Positions 1-7,914 of a stretch of 64,000 bases of DNA are shown here, in pieces. Within the stretch, counting starts at the first letter, position 1; each line of letters begins with the position of its first letter. The stretch is from Paraflavitalea sp. CAU 1676 (lineage in GTDB: Bacteria; Bacteroidota; Bacteroidia; Chitinophagales; Chitinophagaceae): NCBI RefSeq assembly GCF_029223285.1, contig NZ_JARHUJ010000012.1, positions 186,001-250,000 on the forward strand. The letters are read 5' to 3'. The translations under genes were made by a program, and so were the position numbers. The notes under the pieces were generated by a model. That model was not told the origin of the DNA. It did not search any database and worked only from the letters and a program-made list of their open reading frames with translations.

Positions 1-582
1 GAAGGCACGCCGCCTTTTAGGGCTATGAACCTGGAGCCAGGCTTCAAACAGGAAACAAAGAAAGAAGCCGTGAATGAGAATCTTGAACAGAATCCATACG
101 CGGAAGCGGCTTCGAAAGAGATCAAAGATCAATACATGGCGGGCGAATACCTGTTGGTGGCTCCCTTGTTCACCGGACAAACAACCCGCAAAGTAATATT
201 GCCAAAAGGTAAGTGGTACGATTTCTATACCGGCGCCTACGTGGGCAATGGTGAGGTGATCAGCGTAACGCCCGGCCTCGATAAAATACCCGTATACGTG
301 AAAGACGGAGGCATCATTCCGATGATGCCGGCGAGACTTCATGCGCCCAAAGCTGGTGAAGTGGTTGACATCGAGATCCGTTATTACGGAGAAAAGCCCT
401 GCACTTACAAACTGTATGATGATGATGGCGAAACCTTCAACTATGAAAAGGGCGCTTATAGCTGGCGGACCATCACCGTATCGAAGGATGCGGCCGGACA
501 AGTTAAGGGAAACATAACGGCGCCCGTAACCGGTAAGCCCAATACGATCGGTAAAGTGACCTTTACCGGCATGACGAAATAA
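1..582 (+). CDS. GH31 family alpha-glucosidase/alpha-xylosidase, C-terminal part (5' truncated)
   Basis: The reading frame is open from base 1, so the gene begins outside the window; only about 193 residues remain. The visible part starts with GTPPFRAMNLEP and continues with a 'YMAGEYLLVAPLF...LPKGKWYDFYTG' segment. This is the usual end of the GH31 barrel followed by the proximal beta-sandwich. The final stretch (IRYYGEKPCTYKLYDDDGET) resembles the DUF5110 C-terminal module of GH31 enzymes. The nucleophile region is missing, so glucosidase and xylosidase cannot be told apart. It lies 53 bases upstream of the next gene on the same strand and probably belongs to the operon ending at 5005. The family call is firm; substrate is not determined. 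Confidence 0.85.
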   Translation, partial: EGTPPFRAMNLEPGFKQETKKEAVNENLEQNPYAEAASKEIKDQYMAGEYLLVAPLFTGQTTRKVILPKGKWYDFYTGAYVGNGEVISVTPGLDKIPVYVKDGGIIPMMPARLHAPKAGEVVDIEIRYYGEKPCTYKLYDDDGETFNYEKGAYSWRTITVSKDAAGQVKGNITAPVTGKPNTIGKVTFTGMTK

Positions 583-635
583 TAACCCGGTGCCGGCGCG
601 GAAGCGCCGGCACCGGTAGTTCTAATACAACGATT

Positions 636-1871
636 ATGCATTGGAAAATAGAAATCGATAGATCCATCACCGGACAGTGCGCGATCGCCTTCGCCATGCT
701 GCGCAGGTGGCGTAAGCTATGGTGGACAGGTGTACTGTTGATCATAGCTTCAATGGCCACGGGGCAACAGGCTATTGATTATACCAGGGTTATTTCGAAG
801 ACCCTGCGTAAGCAGGTGTTGAAGGAAGCGGCCTGGGCCATGCAACAGGAGCCGGTTACCGTTACGGCTGATCATTCCCCTCGCAGCGCAGGCGGTCGGC
901 ACGATTTCTATTCCGAAGGCGATTACTGGTGGCCCAATCCCGTTTCCTCCGATAGCCCCTACGTACAAAAGGACGGCATGACGAATCCCGGCAATTTCGT
1001 GGCCCACCGGCTGGCGATGATACGTTTCAGTCGTATCATGGGTGCACTGGCATCGGCTTATAAGATCACCGGCGATCAAAAGTATGTAGTACAGGCGCTG
1101 AAGCATTGCCGGGCCTGGTTTGTCGATACGGCTACGTTGATGAACCCTAATCTGCTGTATGCGCAGGCCATCAAAGGGCGGGCTACCGGCCGGGGTATTG
1201 GTATCATTGATACCATTCATTTTATGGAAGTGGTACAGGCCCTGACAGCCATGCAACAGGCTGCTGCAATGGATGCGGCGGTACTGACAGGCGCAAAGAG
1301 CTGGTTTGAGCGATACCTGCAATGGCTAACCACCGACCAGTACGGCAAAGATGAAATGAATGCTACCAATAACCATGGCACCTGTTGGGTGATGCAGGTG
1401 GCGGCATTTGCAAAATTCACCGGCAATAACACCTTGCTGGAGTTTTGCAGCAACCGCTACAAGACGGTTTTGCTACCCAACCAAATGGCTGCGGATGGTA
1501 GTTTTCCGCAAGAGTTGAGAAGGACGAAACCCTATGGTTATTCCCTGTTCAACCTCGATGCCATGACAACCCTTTGCCGCATCCTGTCGACTAAGGAAAA
1601 TGACCTGTGGGCTTTTCAAACAGCCGATGGCCGCTCGATGAGGAAGGGTATTGAATATCTCTATCCCTTTGTGGCCGATAAAGGGAAATGGCCTTTTAAA
1701 CAGGATGTGATGTATTGGGAGAACTGGCCCGTAGCGCATCCCTTCCTGGTATTTGGTGCCCAGGCCTATGGTAAAAAGGAGTGGCTGGCTACCTGGCAAA
1801 AGCTCGACCATGCGCCGTCGGTAGAAGAAGTGATCCGTAACCTGCCGGTGCGTAACCCATTGATCTGGTAG
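636..1871 (+). CDS. Secreted alginate_lyase-family (alpha/alpha-toroid) polysaccharide lyase
   Basis: The 411-residue protein fits the Alginate_lyase Pfam family (PF05426-like). It has an Arg/Trp-rich N-terminus, a hydrophobic segment (about residues 29-42), then motifs HDFYSEGDYWWPNP, MNPNLLYAQAIKG, ATGRGIGIIDT and NNHGTCW. Asn-Asn-His followed by an aromatic-rich helix is the catalytic neighbourhood in the PL5-like fold. The start at 636 has an A/T-rich leader; ATG 696 would give a shorter signal peptide but sits in GC-rich sequence. The family cleaves uronate-containing glycans by beta-elimination, which suits the GH88 two genes downstream. A paralogue lies at 45297-46496. The actual polymer (alginate, glucuronan or another) cannot be read from sequence. 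Confidence 0.78.
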   Translation: MHWKIEIDRSITGQCAIAFAMLRRWRKLWWTGVLLIIASMATGQQAIDYTRVISKTLRKQVLKEAAWAMQQEPVTVTADHSPRSAGGRHDFYSEGDYWWPNPVSSDSPYVQKDGMTNPGNFVAHRLAMIRFSRIMGALASAYKITGDQKYVVQALKHCRAWFVDTATLMNPNLLYAQAIKGRATGRGIGIIDTIHFMEVVQALTAMQQAAAMDAAVLTGAKSWFERYLQWLTTDQYGKDEMNATNNHGTCWVMQVAAFAKFTGNNTLLEFCSNRYKTVLLPNQMAADGSFPQELRRTKPYGYSLFNLDAMTTLCRILSTKENDLWAFQTADGRSMRKGIEYLYPFVADKGKWPFKQDVMYWENWPVAHPFLVFGAQAYGKKEWLATWQKLDHAPSVEEVIRNLPVRNPLIW

Positions 1872-1923
1872 TGCTGGTTTGTAGAGCGGAGCGATCATCA
1901 ACTACAAAATAATCAAGCGGATA

Positions 1924-3825
1924 ATGACATTGACATATAAACATATCTGGAACACACTGTTGCTTTCATCGGTCGTTGGCTTGTCTGCACAGGCACAAAC
2001 AGCCGGCGACGAAGACAAGGAAATGTTCAATCGCGCCAAAGCACGCGATCAGGAAGCGATTGATGCCGCTGTAAAAGAGTGGTGGACGAGTTCAATGAAA
2101 ACGCACGATCAGCGCATACAATGGTGGCGCGAAGCGCGTTTTGGTATGTTCATTCACTGGGGTGTTTATTCACTGCCCGGCGGCGAATGGAAAGGTAAAA
2201 AGGTGGGGGGCTATGCCGAACACCTGATGCGTAAGGAGAAGATCTCCCGGGCCGAATACCTGGGGCTCGCTCATCAGTTCAATCCCGTCAATTTTAATGC
2301 GGAGCAATGGATATTGCAGGCAAAGGCGGCCGGTATGAAGTATTTCATCATAACTGCCAAGCACCATGATGGATTTGCGATGTACAATTCGGGTGTGTCG
2401 GACTTCGATATCATCGATCAAACGCCCTTTAAGCGCGACCCCATGGCCGAACTGGCGGCGGCCTGCAAAAAGCATGGGATGCGTTTCGGGTTCTACTATT
2501 CGCATGCATTCGACTGGGAGCATCCCGATGCGCCGGGCAATGACTGGGAATTCAACAATCCCGGTGGCGACAAGCTGCTGCATGGCGGTGCACGCTGGTA
2601 CGATGAGCATCCGGAATTATTGCCCAAGGCACAAAAGTATGTAGCGGAGAAAGCGATCCCGCAGATCAAGGAACTGATCAATAAATACCATCCCGATATA
2701 TTGTGGTTCGATACGCCGCACAAATTGCCATTGTCGGAGAATATCCATATCCTGCAGGCCATCCGCGAAACGGATCCCAATGTGGTCGTGAACGGACGGC
2801 TGGCCAGAAGTGCGGATATCAGCTTTGGCGATTATAAGAATACGGCCGATCGTCCGGCCGAGTTCTATCCGGTGGAAGGTGATTGGGAAGCAATCCCTAC
2901 CACTAATGAATCGTATGGGTACAGCAAATACGACAGTAGTCATAAATCAGTGGCATTCTTTATTCAGTTAATGGCTAAGTCGGCCTCCCGTGGTGGCAAC
3001 CTGCTGATGAATATCGGTCCGAAAGGCGATGGTACTTTCGATGCAAGGGATGTAGCTATCCTGCAGGGAATCGGCGATTGGGTGAAGAAGAATTACGAGA
3101 GCGTAGGTGGAGCTGGCGCCTCGGGCATGCCTTTGCAGAATTGGGGCGTAACCACCCGAAAGGATAAGAAATTATACCTCCATGTATTTCAGTGGCCACA
3201 GAATGGTAGGCTGCAGGTGGGCTCAATGCCTGCAATGGCAAAAAAAGTATACCTGTTGGCCGATGGGGCAAAGCTGCCTTTGAAGTTTGTGCAAACTGCC
3301 ACCAGTGATGGACTTACAGGCATCACGGTTAGTTTGCCTGCAAAGCCAAACGATACAACCAATACGGTGCTGGTGGTTGAGCTGGGCAACGAGCATAAGA
3401 TTGGTAAGGGCGTGTTTGTGCACAGTAATATACCGCTTACACGCCTGCTCGCTTTTGATGCGGTGCAAACGGGCAAGGGATTTCAATTTGGCGATGGTAA
3501 AACCGATAAGTACTATGTAGCTGGCTGGAAACTGGCCAGTCAATGGTTGCATTGGGACCTACGGTTTGATACACCCGCTAAATATAAGATGATCATTAAA
3601 TATCTTGCGGGTCCTGATGCCGGCGGTACCTACCGGGTTGAGTTGGATGGCAAGGGGCAAGAGTATAGCGTGCTGAAGGCGAAAAAGGACACAGAGGTGC
3701 AAGTGCAGGACCTGGGCGAGGTGACAGTATCGCCCGGGTCACGTCAATTGATCGTAAAGCCTGTTGCCGTAGTGGGGCAGGAGCTGATGAAAATACTGGA
3801 AATACAATTGATCAAAATCCCATAA
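1924..3825 (+). CDS. GH29 alpha-L-fucosidase with long C-terminal region
   Basis: This 633-residue exported protein (signal peptide about 1-25, ending AQA) has the GH29 barrel signature: WWREARFGMFIHWGVYS, KYFIITAKHHDGFAMY, GFYYSH and LWFDTP. By family analogy Asp263 in the WFD motif is the candidate nucleophile. A late barrel motif, SRGGNLLMNIGPKGDG, is also present. After about residue 400 come two beta-rich segments, so it is longer than the paralogue at 18568. An unusual N-terminal insertion of about 30 charged residues precedes the barrel. It lies 52 bases after the lyase-family gene and 10 bases before the GH88 gene, consistent with one transcript. Expected role: release of terminal alpha-fucose in the periplasm or at the cell surface. 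Confidence 0.92.
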   Translation: MTLTYKHIWNTLLLSSVVGLSAQAQTAGDEDKEMFNRAKARDQEAIDAAVKEWWTSSMKTHDQRIQWWREARFGMFIHWGVYSLPGGEWKGKKVGGYAEHLMRKEKISRAEYLGLAHQFNPVNFNAEQWILQAKAAGMKYFIITAKHHDGFAMYNSGVSDFDIIDQTPFKRDPMAELAAACKKHGMRFGFYYSHAFDWEHPDAPGNDWEFNNPGGDKLLHGGARWYDEHPELLPKAQKYVAEKAIPQIKELINKYHPDILWFDTPHKLPLSENIHILQAIRETDPNVVVNGRLARSADISFGDYKNTADRPAEFYPVEGDWEAIPTTNESYGYSKYDSSHKSVAFFIQLMAKSASRGGNLLMNIGPKGDGTFDARDVAILQGIGDWVKKNYESVGGAGASGMPLQNWGVTTRKDKKLYLHVFQWPQNGRLQVGSMPAMAKKVYLLADGAKLPLKFVQTATSDGLTGITVSLPAKPNDTTNTVLVVELGNEHKIGKGVFVHSNIPLTRLLAFDAVQTGKGFQFGDGKTDKYYVAGWKLASQWLHWDLRFDTPAKYKMIIKYLAGPDAGGTYRVELDGKGQEYSVLKAKKDTEVQVQDLGEVTVSPGSRQLIVKPVAVVGQELMKILEIQLIKIP

Positions 3826-3835
3826 TAACGATAAC

Positions 3836-5005
3836 ATGAGAGTACTCGGAAGTTTAGCGATGGGCGTATTCATGTGTGGCGCCCTGCAGGCTCAGGTAAA
3901 ATTGCCAAAGGTGTTTGCCGATGCAGAGAAACAAACGGAAGTAATGTTGAAGGCGGTGCCGCAGGCGAAAGGTGATAAGCCCGAGCTGGTATCTCCCCGT
4001 ACAATAGAGAACGGTAAGTTGAAGCTGGTGGCCTCCCGCGACTGGACAAGCGGCTTCTTCCCGGGCGTGCTGTGGTTCCTGTATGAGTATACGGGCAAGC
4101 AGGAGTGGCAAACACAGGCCCGCGCTTATACTGCCAATATCGAAAGGGAGAAGACCAATGGAGGTACCCACGATATGGGTTTTAAAGTGTATTGCAGCTT
4201 TGGTACAGGCTACAGGCTTACCAATGATGCGGCTTATAAAGACGTGATCATTCAATCGGCTAAGACATTGTCAACGCGTTTCAATCCCAAAGTGGGTTGC
4301 CTTCGTTCGTGGGATCATCATAAAGAGGTGTGGGGCTTCCCGGTGATCATAGACAACATGATGAACCTTGAATTGCTGTTTGAAGCTACGCGCCTCACCG
4401 GCGACTCTTCCTTCCATAAGATCGCGGTGAGCCATGCCAACACTACGATGAAGAACCACTTCCGGGCTGACTATAGCTCTTACCATGTGATCGACTACGA
4501 TACCCTAACCGGGGCGGTGGTGAAGAAGAATACCCACCAGGGGTATAGTCATGAGTCGGCCTGGTCGAGAGGACAAGCCTGGGGACTGTATGGTTATGCG
4601 ATGTGTTATCGCTATACGAAAGACCCGGCTTACCTGGCGCAGGCTGAGCACATTGCTTCCTTTATCCTGAAACATCCTCATATGCCTAAGGACCTGGTAC
4701 CCTATTATGATTTCGATGCGCCGGGTATACCCAATGAACCGAGGGATGCTTCAGCCGCTGCTGTGATTGCATCGGGACTGTATGAGTTGAGCGGCTATAG
4801 CAAGGAGGCAAAGTATTATCGTAAAACGGCCGATAAGATCGTGAGCAACCTTACACAGTCTTACCGTTCGCCCATCAGCGAAAACTTTGGTTTCCTGTTG
4901 TTGCATAGCACGGGTTCGAAGCCTTCCAACAGCGAAGTAGATGTGCCCTTGAACTATGCCGATTATTACTACCTGGAAGCTTTGTTGAGGGGTAGGAAGA
5001 AGTAG
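3836..5005 (+). CDS. GH88 unsaturated glucuronyl hydrolase
   Basis: The protein has 389 residues with a signal peptide (about 1-20, GALQAQ). GH88 landmarks are SRDWTSGFFPGVLW, GTHDMGF, WGFPVIIDNMMNLELL and HQGYSHESAWSRGQAWGLYGY. The two aspartates corresponding to the family's catalytic pair are likely Asp113 and Asp173; the spacing of 60 matches known enzymes. It hydrates the 4,5-unsaturated uronic acid left at the non-reducing end by polysaccharide lyases, so it pairs functionally with the lyase-family gene at 636. It is the last gene of the operon, starting 10 bases after the fucosidase stop and ending before a strong hairpin at 5061-5100. Specificity (heparin, gellan, xanthan or ulvan oligomers) cannot be deduced. 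Confidence 0.93.
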   Translation: MRVLGSLAMGVFMCGALQAQVKLPKVFADAEKQTEVMLKAVPQAKGDKPELVSPRTIENGKLKLVASRDWTSGFFPGVLWFLYEYTGKQEWQTQARAYTANIEREKTNGGTHDMGFKVYCSFGTGYRLTNDAAYKDVIIQSAKTLSTRFNPKVGCLRSWDHHKEVWGFPVIIDNMMNLELLFEATRLTGDSSFHKIAVSHANTTMKNHFRADYSSYHVIDYDTLTGAVVKKNTHQGYSHESAWSRGQAWGLYGYAMCYRYTKDPAYLAQAEHIASFILKHPHMPKDLVPYYDFDAPGIPNEPRDASAAAVIASGLYELSGYSKEAKYYRKTADKIVSNLTQSYRSPISENFGFLLLHSTGSKPSNSEVDVPLNYADYYYLEALLRGRKK

Positions 5006-5060
5006 CGGGGAAGGAATTAAGTTCTCCCGAAGCGCTTGAAGATTCATTTTTATGTTGGAT

Positions 5061-5100
5061 TATATAGAAAAAGCCTCCGCTCGGAGGCTTTTTCTATATA
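5061..5100. terminator. Bidirectional intrinsic terminator
   Basis: A perfect inverted repeat has 19-base arms (5061-5079 and 5082-5100). Its GC-rich core (AAGCCTCCG/CGGAGGCTT) is flanked by A-runs on one side and T-runs on the other. It lies between the converging GH88 gene (+) and the small gene at 5119 (-) and can terminate both. Confidence 0.92.
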
Positions 5101-5118
5101 ATAGTATTATGTGACGTG

Positions 5119-5304
5119 CTAAAGTGATCTCAACATTTTCATGAAGAAATCTGCCTGCTCCTGGGTTTTGATGACTTTTCCTAATGAAGAAGTCCCGCCT
5201 GATTTAAGGGTATACTTTACGGCAGGATAGGTGCCTTTTTTAGCCTGCTCTGCGTATTCTCGGGCCTCATTTAATATTTTCTCTTTTGAGACTTTCTGTT
5301 TCAT
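5119..5304 (-). CDS. Small basic hypothetical protein (61 aa)
   Basis: The 61-residue protein begins MKQKVSKEKILNEAREYAEQ and is rich in Lys and Glu; an N-terminal helix is followed by a short KYTLKSGGTSSLGKV segment. I recognise no family. It ends just before a strong bidirectional terminator and starts 43 bases after the end of the broken DUF6934-like gene on the same strand, so the two may once have been a pair. A small ORF next to a gene of that family invites a toxin-antitoxin or accessory-pair idea, but nothing in the sequence proves it. The ATG and the downstream terminator support real expression. Confidence 0.55.
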   Translation of the reverse strand: MKQKVSKEKILNEAREYAEQAKKGTYPAVKYTLKSGGTSSLGKVIKTQEQADFFMKMLRSL

Positions 5305-5347
5305 ATCATTAAAATTATGAATAATTTCTGAAAGTGAGACAATAGGG

Positions 5348-5793
5348 TCAGTCGTCGGATTTTAATTTGAATATGAAGTAGTTATAAAGCTTCTGAGATC
5401 TAATGGTTTCATTTTTTGAAATTCTTTTGGGAATTGATATTAAATCCTCGGGGTCGTATTCGGTTAAGTTGTCTCTCAAAATCCTTAGGTAATAATTTAT
5501 ACCATAGATGTCGAAGATCGTGCTCAGGTATTCGTAATTGTTTAGGATGCACCTGTAGTACATGTATGCTCGTCGCGTGTCGGAGCATTAATTTCATTTT
5601 TGTCATCAACAGGACCAAATGCGAGATTATAGACTTCAGGAAGGAAGGGGTGTTCCTCGTCGCTTATTTTTACAGCAATTTGCGAAATGCCCCCATTCGA
5701 TTGAGGGCAGGAAAACATATTATAGTGCAGATTATTGTCCTTTGCTTTTAACTCGTATCGGTTCTCAAGGTCAATTTTAATGTTCAATGCCAT
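5348..5793 (-). pseudogene. DUF6934-like gene, broken by internal deletion and frameshift
   Basis: Two overlapping minus-strand frames look like the two ends of one gene. The first (5793 to 5542) reads through YNLAFGPVDDKNEIN and then falls out of frame into a short nonsense tail. The second frame, from about 5586 to 5348, reads SDTRRAYMYYRCILNNYEYL and FDIYGINYYLRI to a normal end. From memory of the DUF6934 family (about 140-150 aa), YNLAFGDVD is followed by roughly 40 residues (NNGD...VLATV) before a TRARLYR-like motif. Those residues are absent here, so a deletion of about 120-130 bases with a frame change is the simplest explanation. Family assignment is from motif memory only. A functional split is unlikely. 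Confidence 0.6.
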
Positions 5794-5912
5794 CCGGGAT
5801 ATGGATTAAGGCAATAGTATACGAGTTTTCCTCAGGTTTGGTTTTGGTACCTGCAAAAGAGAGGAGGTTGAATTTGCGCGGGCCGTCGTACATTAGCCCC
5901 TCATTCCAAACC

Positions 5913-6377
5913 ATGCGTACCAGCGTTTTTGTCATTCTTGCAATCCTTTCTATAACGGCGTGCCGTAACAAACGGACTTCACCGGGTGCGGCTGTTATCG
6001 ACAAATCCGCTGTACGTGACATCGCAGGTTTGTGGTACGCAACCGACGAAACCTACGCCTTGCTGGCAAAGAAGAATTACAAACAGGACACTGTCTTTAT
6101 TGAACTGCGACCAGATTCTTCTTTCAAAGTCCGCCTGCCCGACTGCCTGGATGCAGCCGCCAAAGGCGGCATGATATGGGATGCCATCGGCTCCTGGAAA
6201 TTAAGACAATCCGGTAGCGCCTGGAAACTACTCCTGGCTTTTGAGAAAGGTCGCCTCTTCCGGTATCGGACATATACTGATTTTGATATATTGATGACGG
6301 ATTCGGTATTGACACTTGCCCGTGTTGTCGGGAATCCGGATAAGGAAGAAATATTGCAATTCGTCCGGGCGCATTGA
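5913..6377 (+). CDS. Putative lipoprotein, unknown function (154 aa)
   Basis: I chose the ATG at 5913 because it opens a lipoprotein signal peptide (MRTSVFVILAILSITAC, lipobox ITAC). The frame extends further upstream, but that part is antisense to the broken gene and has no signal. The mature part reads IAGLWYATDETYALL and FIELRPDSSFKVRLPD, which resembles small Bacteroidota lipocalin-like lipoproteins that detect or bind small ligands, without a clear family match. It has no operon partner: the next gene starts 73 bases downstream and is a regulator. Confidence 0.65.
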   Translation: MRTSVFVILAILSITACRNKRTSPGAAVIDKSAVRDIAGLWYATDETYALLAKKNYKQDTVFIELRPDSSFKVRLPDCLDAAAKGGMIWDAIGSWKLRQSGSAWKLLLAFEKGRLFRYRTYTDFDILMTDSVLTLARVVGNPDKEEILQFVRAH

Positions 6378-6450
6378 CCGGATGGCGATAGCGTGCTTTG
6401 AACTAATGCATATCTCAATATTCCTATCTGCTAAATAACAAATTGATACA

Positions 6451-7137
6451 TTGAATCGAATCGACCGACTCATGGGCCTCATCACCGTACTTCAATCCAG
6501 GAAGTACGTGTTGCCAGAAAAGATTGCCGAAAAATTCGGGATGAGCGTACGCACTGTTTACCGCGATGTAAAAGCCCTCAATGAGATCGGTGTACCCGTG
6601 GGCTTCGAACCCAATAAAGGTTACCATATTGCTCAGGGATTTTTTCTGCCACCCCTGCTGTTCACCACCGAGGAGGCAAATGCCCTCATTCTCTTGCAAA
6701 CGCTCGCCAACCGTTTCACCGATCAGTCTATCGCCAGACACAGTACCTCAGCACTCAATAAGATCAAAGCCGTGCTGCGTTCCTATGATAAAGAAATGGC
6801 CGATCAAATGAGTACGCAGATTAATATTTATGTACCCGAAGACGAGAAAGCCGCTGCCGCCCACCTCGCCACCCTCCAGCAGGCCATCGCACAAAAGCAT
6901 ATCCTTCACATCAAATACGCCGATAACAAAGGCGCGCATACCGAACGAGACATTGAACCGGTGGGCCTCGTTTTCTACACCTTCCAATGGCACCTTATTG
7001 CCTGGTGCTGGCTCCGGAACGAATACCGCGATTTTAAAGTGAAGACCATCGTCAAGCTTACCAATTCCGGCAAGCCTTTTCGGAAAGAACATGCCTTCAA
7101 AGCCGAAGAATATTTAAAGTTTTTTTCTCAGCGCTGA
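6451..7137 (+). CDS. WYL-domain helix-turn-helix transcriptional regulator (YafY type)
   Basis: The 228-residue protein begins with a DeoR/HTH_11-like winged helix (MNRIDRLMGLITVLQSRKYV, then EKFGMSVRTVYRDVKALNEIGVP) and ends with a WYL-like effector domain (about residues 130-225: HILHIKYAD, EPVGLVFYTFQWHLIAWC). The start is TTG at 6451, because nearly all YafY-type proteins begin MNRIDRL; the first in-frame ATG (6472) would cut the first helix. The gene at 7222 follows after 84 bases and is often of the type found beside such regulators, so it is a plausible target. The ligand is unknown. Confidence 0.88.
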   Translation: MNRIDRLMGLITVLQSRKYVLPEKIAEKFGMSVRTVYRDVKALNEIGVPVGFEPNKGYHIAQGFFLPPLLFTTEEANALILLQTLANRFTDQSIARHSTSALNKIKAVLRSYDKEMADQMSTQINIYVPEDEKAAAAHLATLQQAIAQKHILHIKYADNKGAHTERDIEPVGLVFYTFQWHLIAWCWLRNEYRDFKVKTIVKLTNSGKPFRKEHAFKAEEYLKFFSQR

Positions 7138-7221
7138 AACTGACTGCCATAGGGTTGTCAGTGACCGGCTTTTACTTTGTGGTCAACAAAATCAGGGGAA
7201 TACCCCTCGCAAAGTATAGCC

Positions 7222-7743
7222 ATGGAACAAATTCAACTCAATGCAGCAGGCGAAGTGATCCTCACGCCTGCTGCTTCTTCTTCTCAACATGATTTCGATT
7301 TTCTGCAAGGTAGTTGGCTGGTTCATAACCGCAAGCTCAAAACAAGACTTAACGGATGTACTGAATGGGTAGAATTTCCTGCTACGCAAGAGTTTTGGAA
7401 AGTACTACAGGGAATGGGTAATACCGATCGTTTTATTACAGTGGTGGATGGTAAGCCGTTTGAAGGCCTCACACTTCGCCTGTTCAACCCGGCAACGCGC
7501 TTATGGAGCATTTACTGGGCCGATAGCAATGTGGTAGCACTTGACCCTCCTGTGCTGGGCTCCTTCCAGGATAATATTGGCCACTTCTTTACCCGGGACA
7601 CCTTCAATGGTATCCCCATTATCGTACGCTTCCAATGGGATGCCACCAATCCCGCACAGCCCGTTTGGAGTCAGGCCTTTTCCAACGACCAGGGACAAAC
7701 CTGGGAATGGAACTGGTATATGTATTTTACAAAGGCAGATTGA
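7222..7743 (+). CDS. Conserved hypothetical protein (173 aa), DUF1579-like fold suspected
   Basis: The start is ATG 7222 (MEQIQLNAAGEVILTP); the frame continues upstream to a TTG with no supporting signal. There is no signal peptide, so it is probably cytoplasmic. Motifs HDFDFLQGSWLVHNRKLK, NTDRFITVVDGKPFEG, LWSIYWAD and WSQAFSNDQGQTWEWNW suggest a lipocalin-like barrel as in DUF1579-type proteins. The last motif is typical of proteins annotated only as conserved hypothetical. It follows the WYL regulator on the same strand and may be controlled by it. Function is not known. Confidence 0.7.
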   Translation: MEQIQLNAAGEVILTPAASSSQHDFDFLQGSWLVHNRKLKTRLNGCTEWVEFPATQEFWKVLQGMGNTDRFITVVDGKPFEGLTLRLFNPATRLWSIYWADSNVVALDPPVLGSFQDNIGHFFTRDTFNGIPIIVRFQWDATNPAQPVWSQAFSNDQGQTWEWNWYMYFTKAD

Positions 7744-7853
7744 ATAGGCTAGCCCGGCGTGCAGTACAATGCTGCCAATATCACTGAATAGAAAGTAAAA
7801 TCAACGCGTGCAGCAACCGCAATTATTGAGTTAGTTGTGGAACAAATAGCACC

Positions 7854-7879
7854 GGCCCCGGCATCAACCTGCCGGAGCC
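7854..7879 (+). terminator. Probable terminator hairpin with weak tail
   Basis: The arms GGCCCCGGCA and TGCCGGAGCC pair with one mismatch around a 6-base loop. A CTTTTTG run follows about 10 bases later. It lies between the hypothetical gene ending at 7743 and the beta-helix gene starting at 7915. Confidence 0.5.
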
Positions 7880-7914
7880 GTTAGCAGCTTTTTGTTCATC
7901 CATTAACCAAATCT

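Noticed and set aside
5416-5751. Plus-strand open frame of about 111 codons opposite the broken DUF6934-like gene
   Set aside because: It is Cys/Arg-rich with no recognisable motif and has no ribosome site; the minus-strand frames carry the coherent family-like motifs.
5787-5912. N-terminal extension of the lipoprotein at 5913
   Set aside because: The extension lies opposite the broken DUF6934-like gene and places residues before a good lipoprotein signal, which would be unusual.
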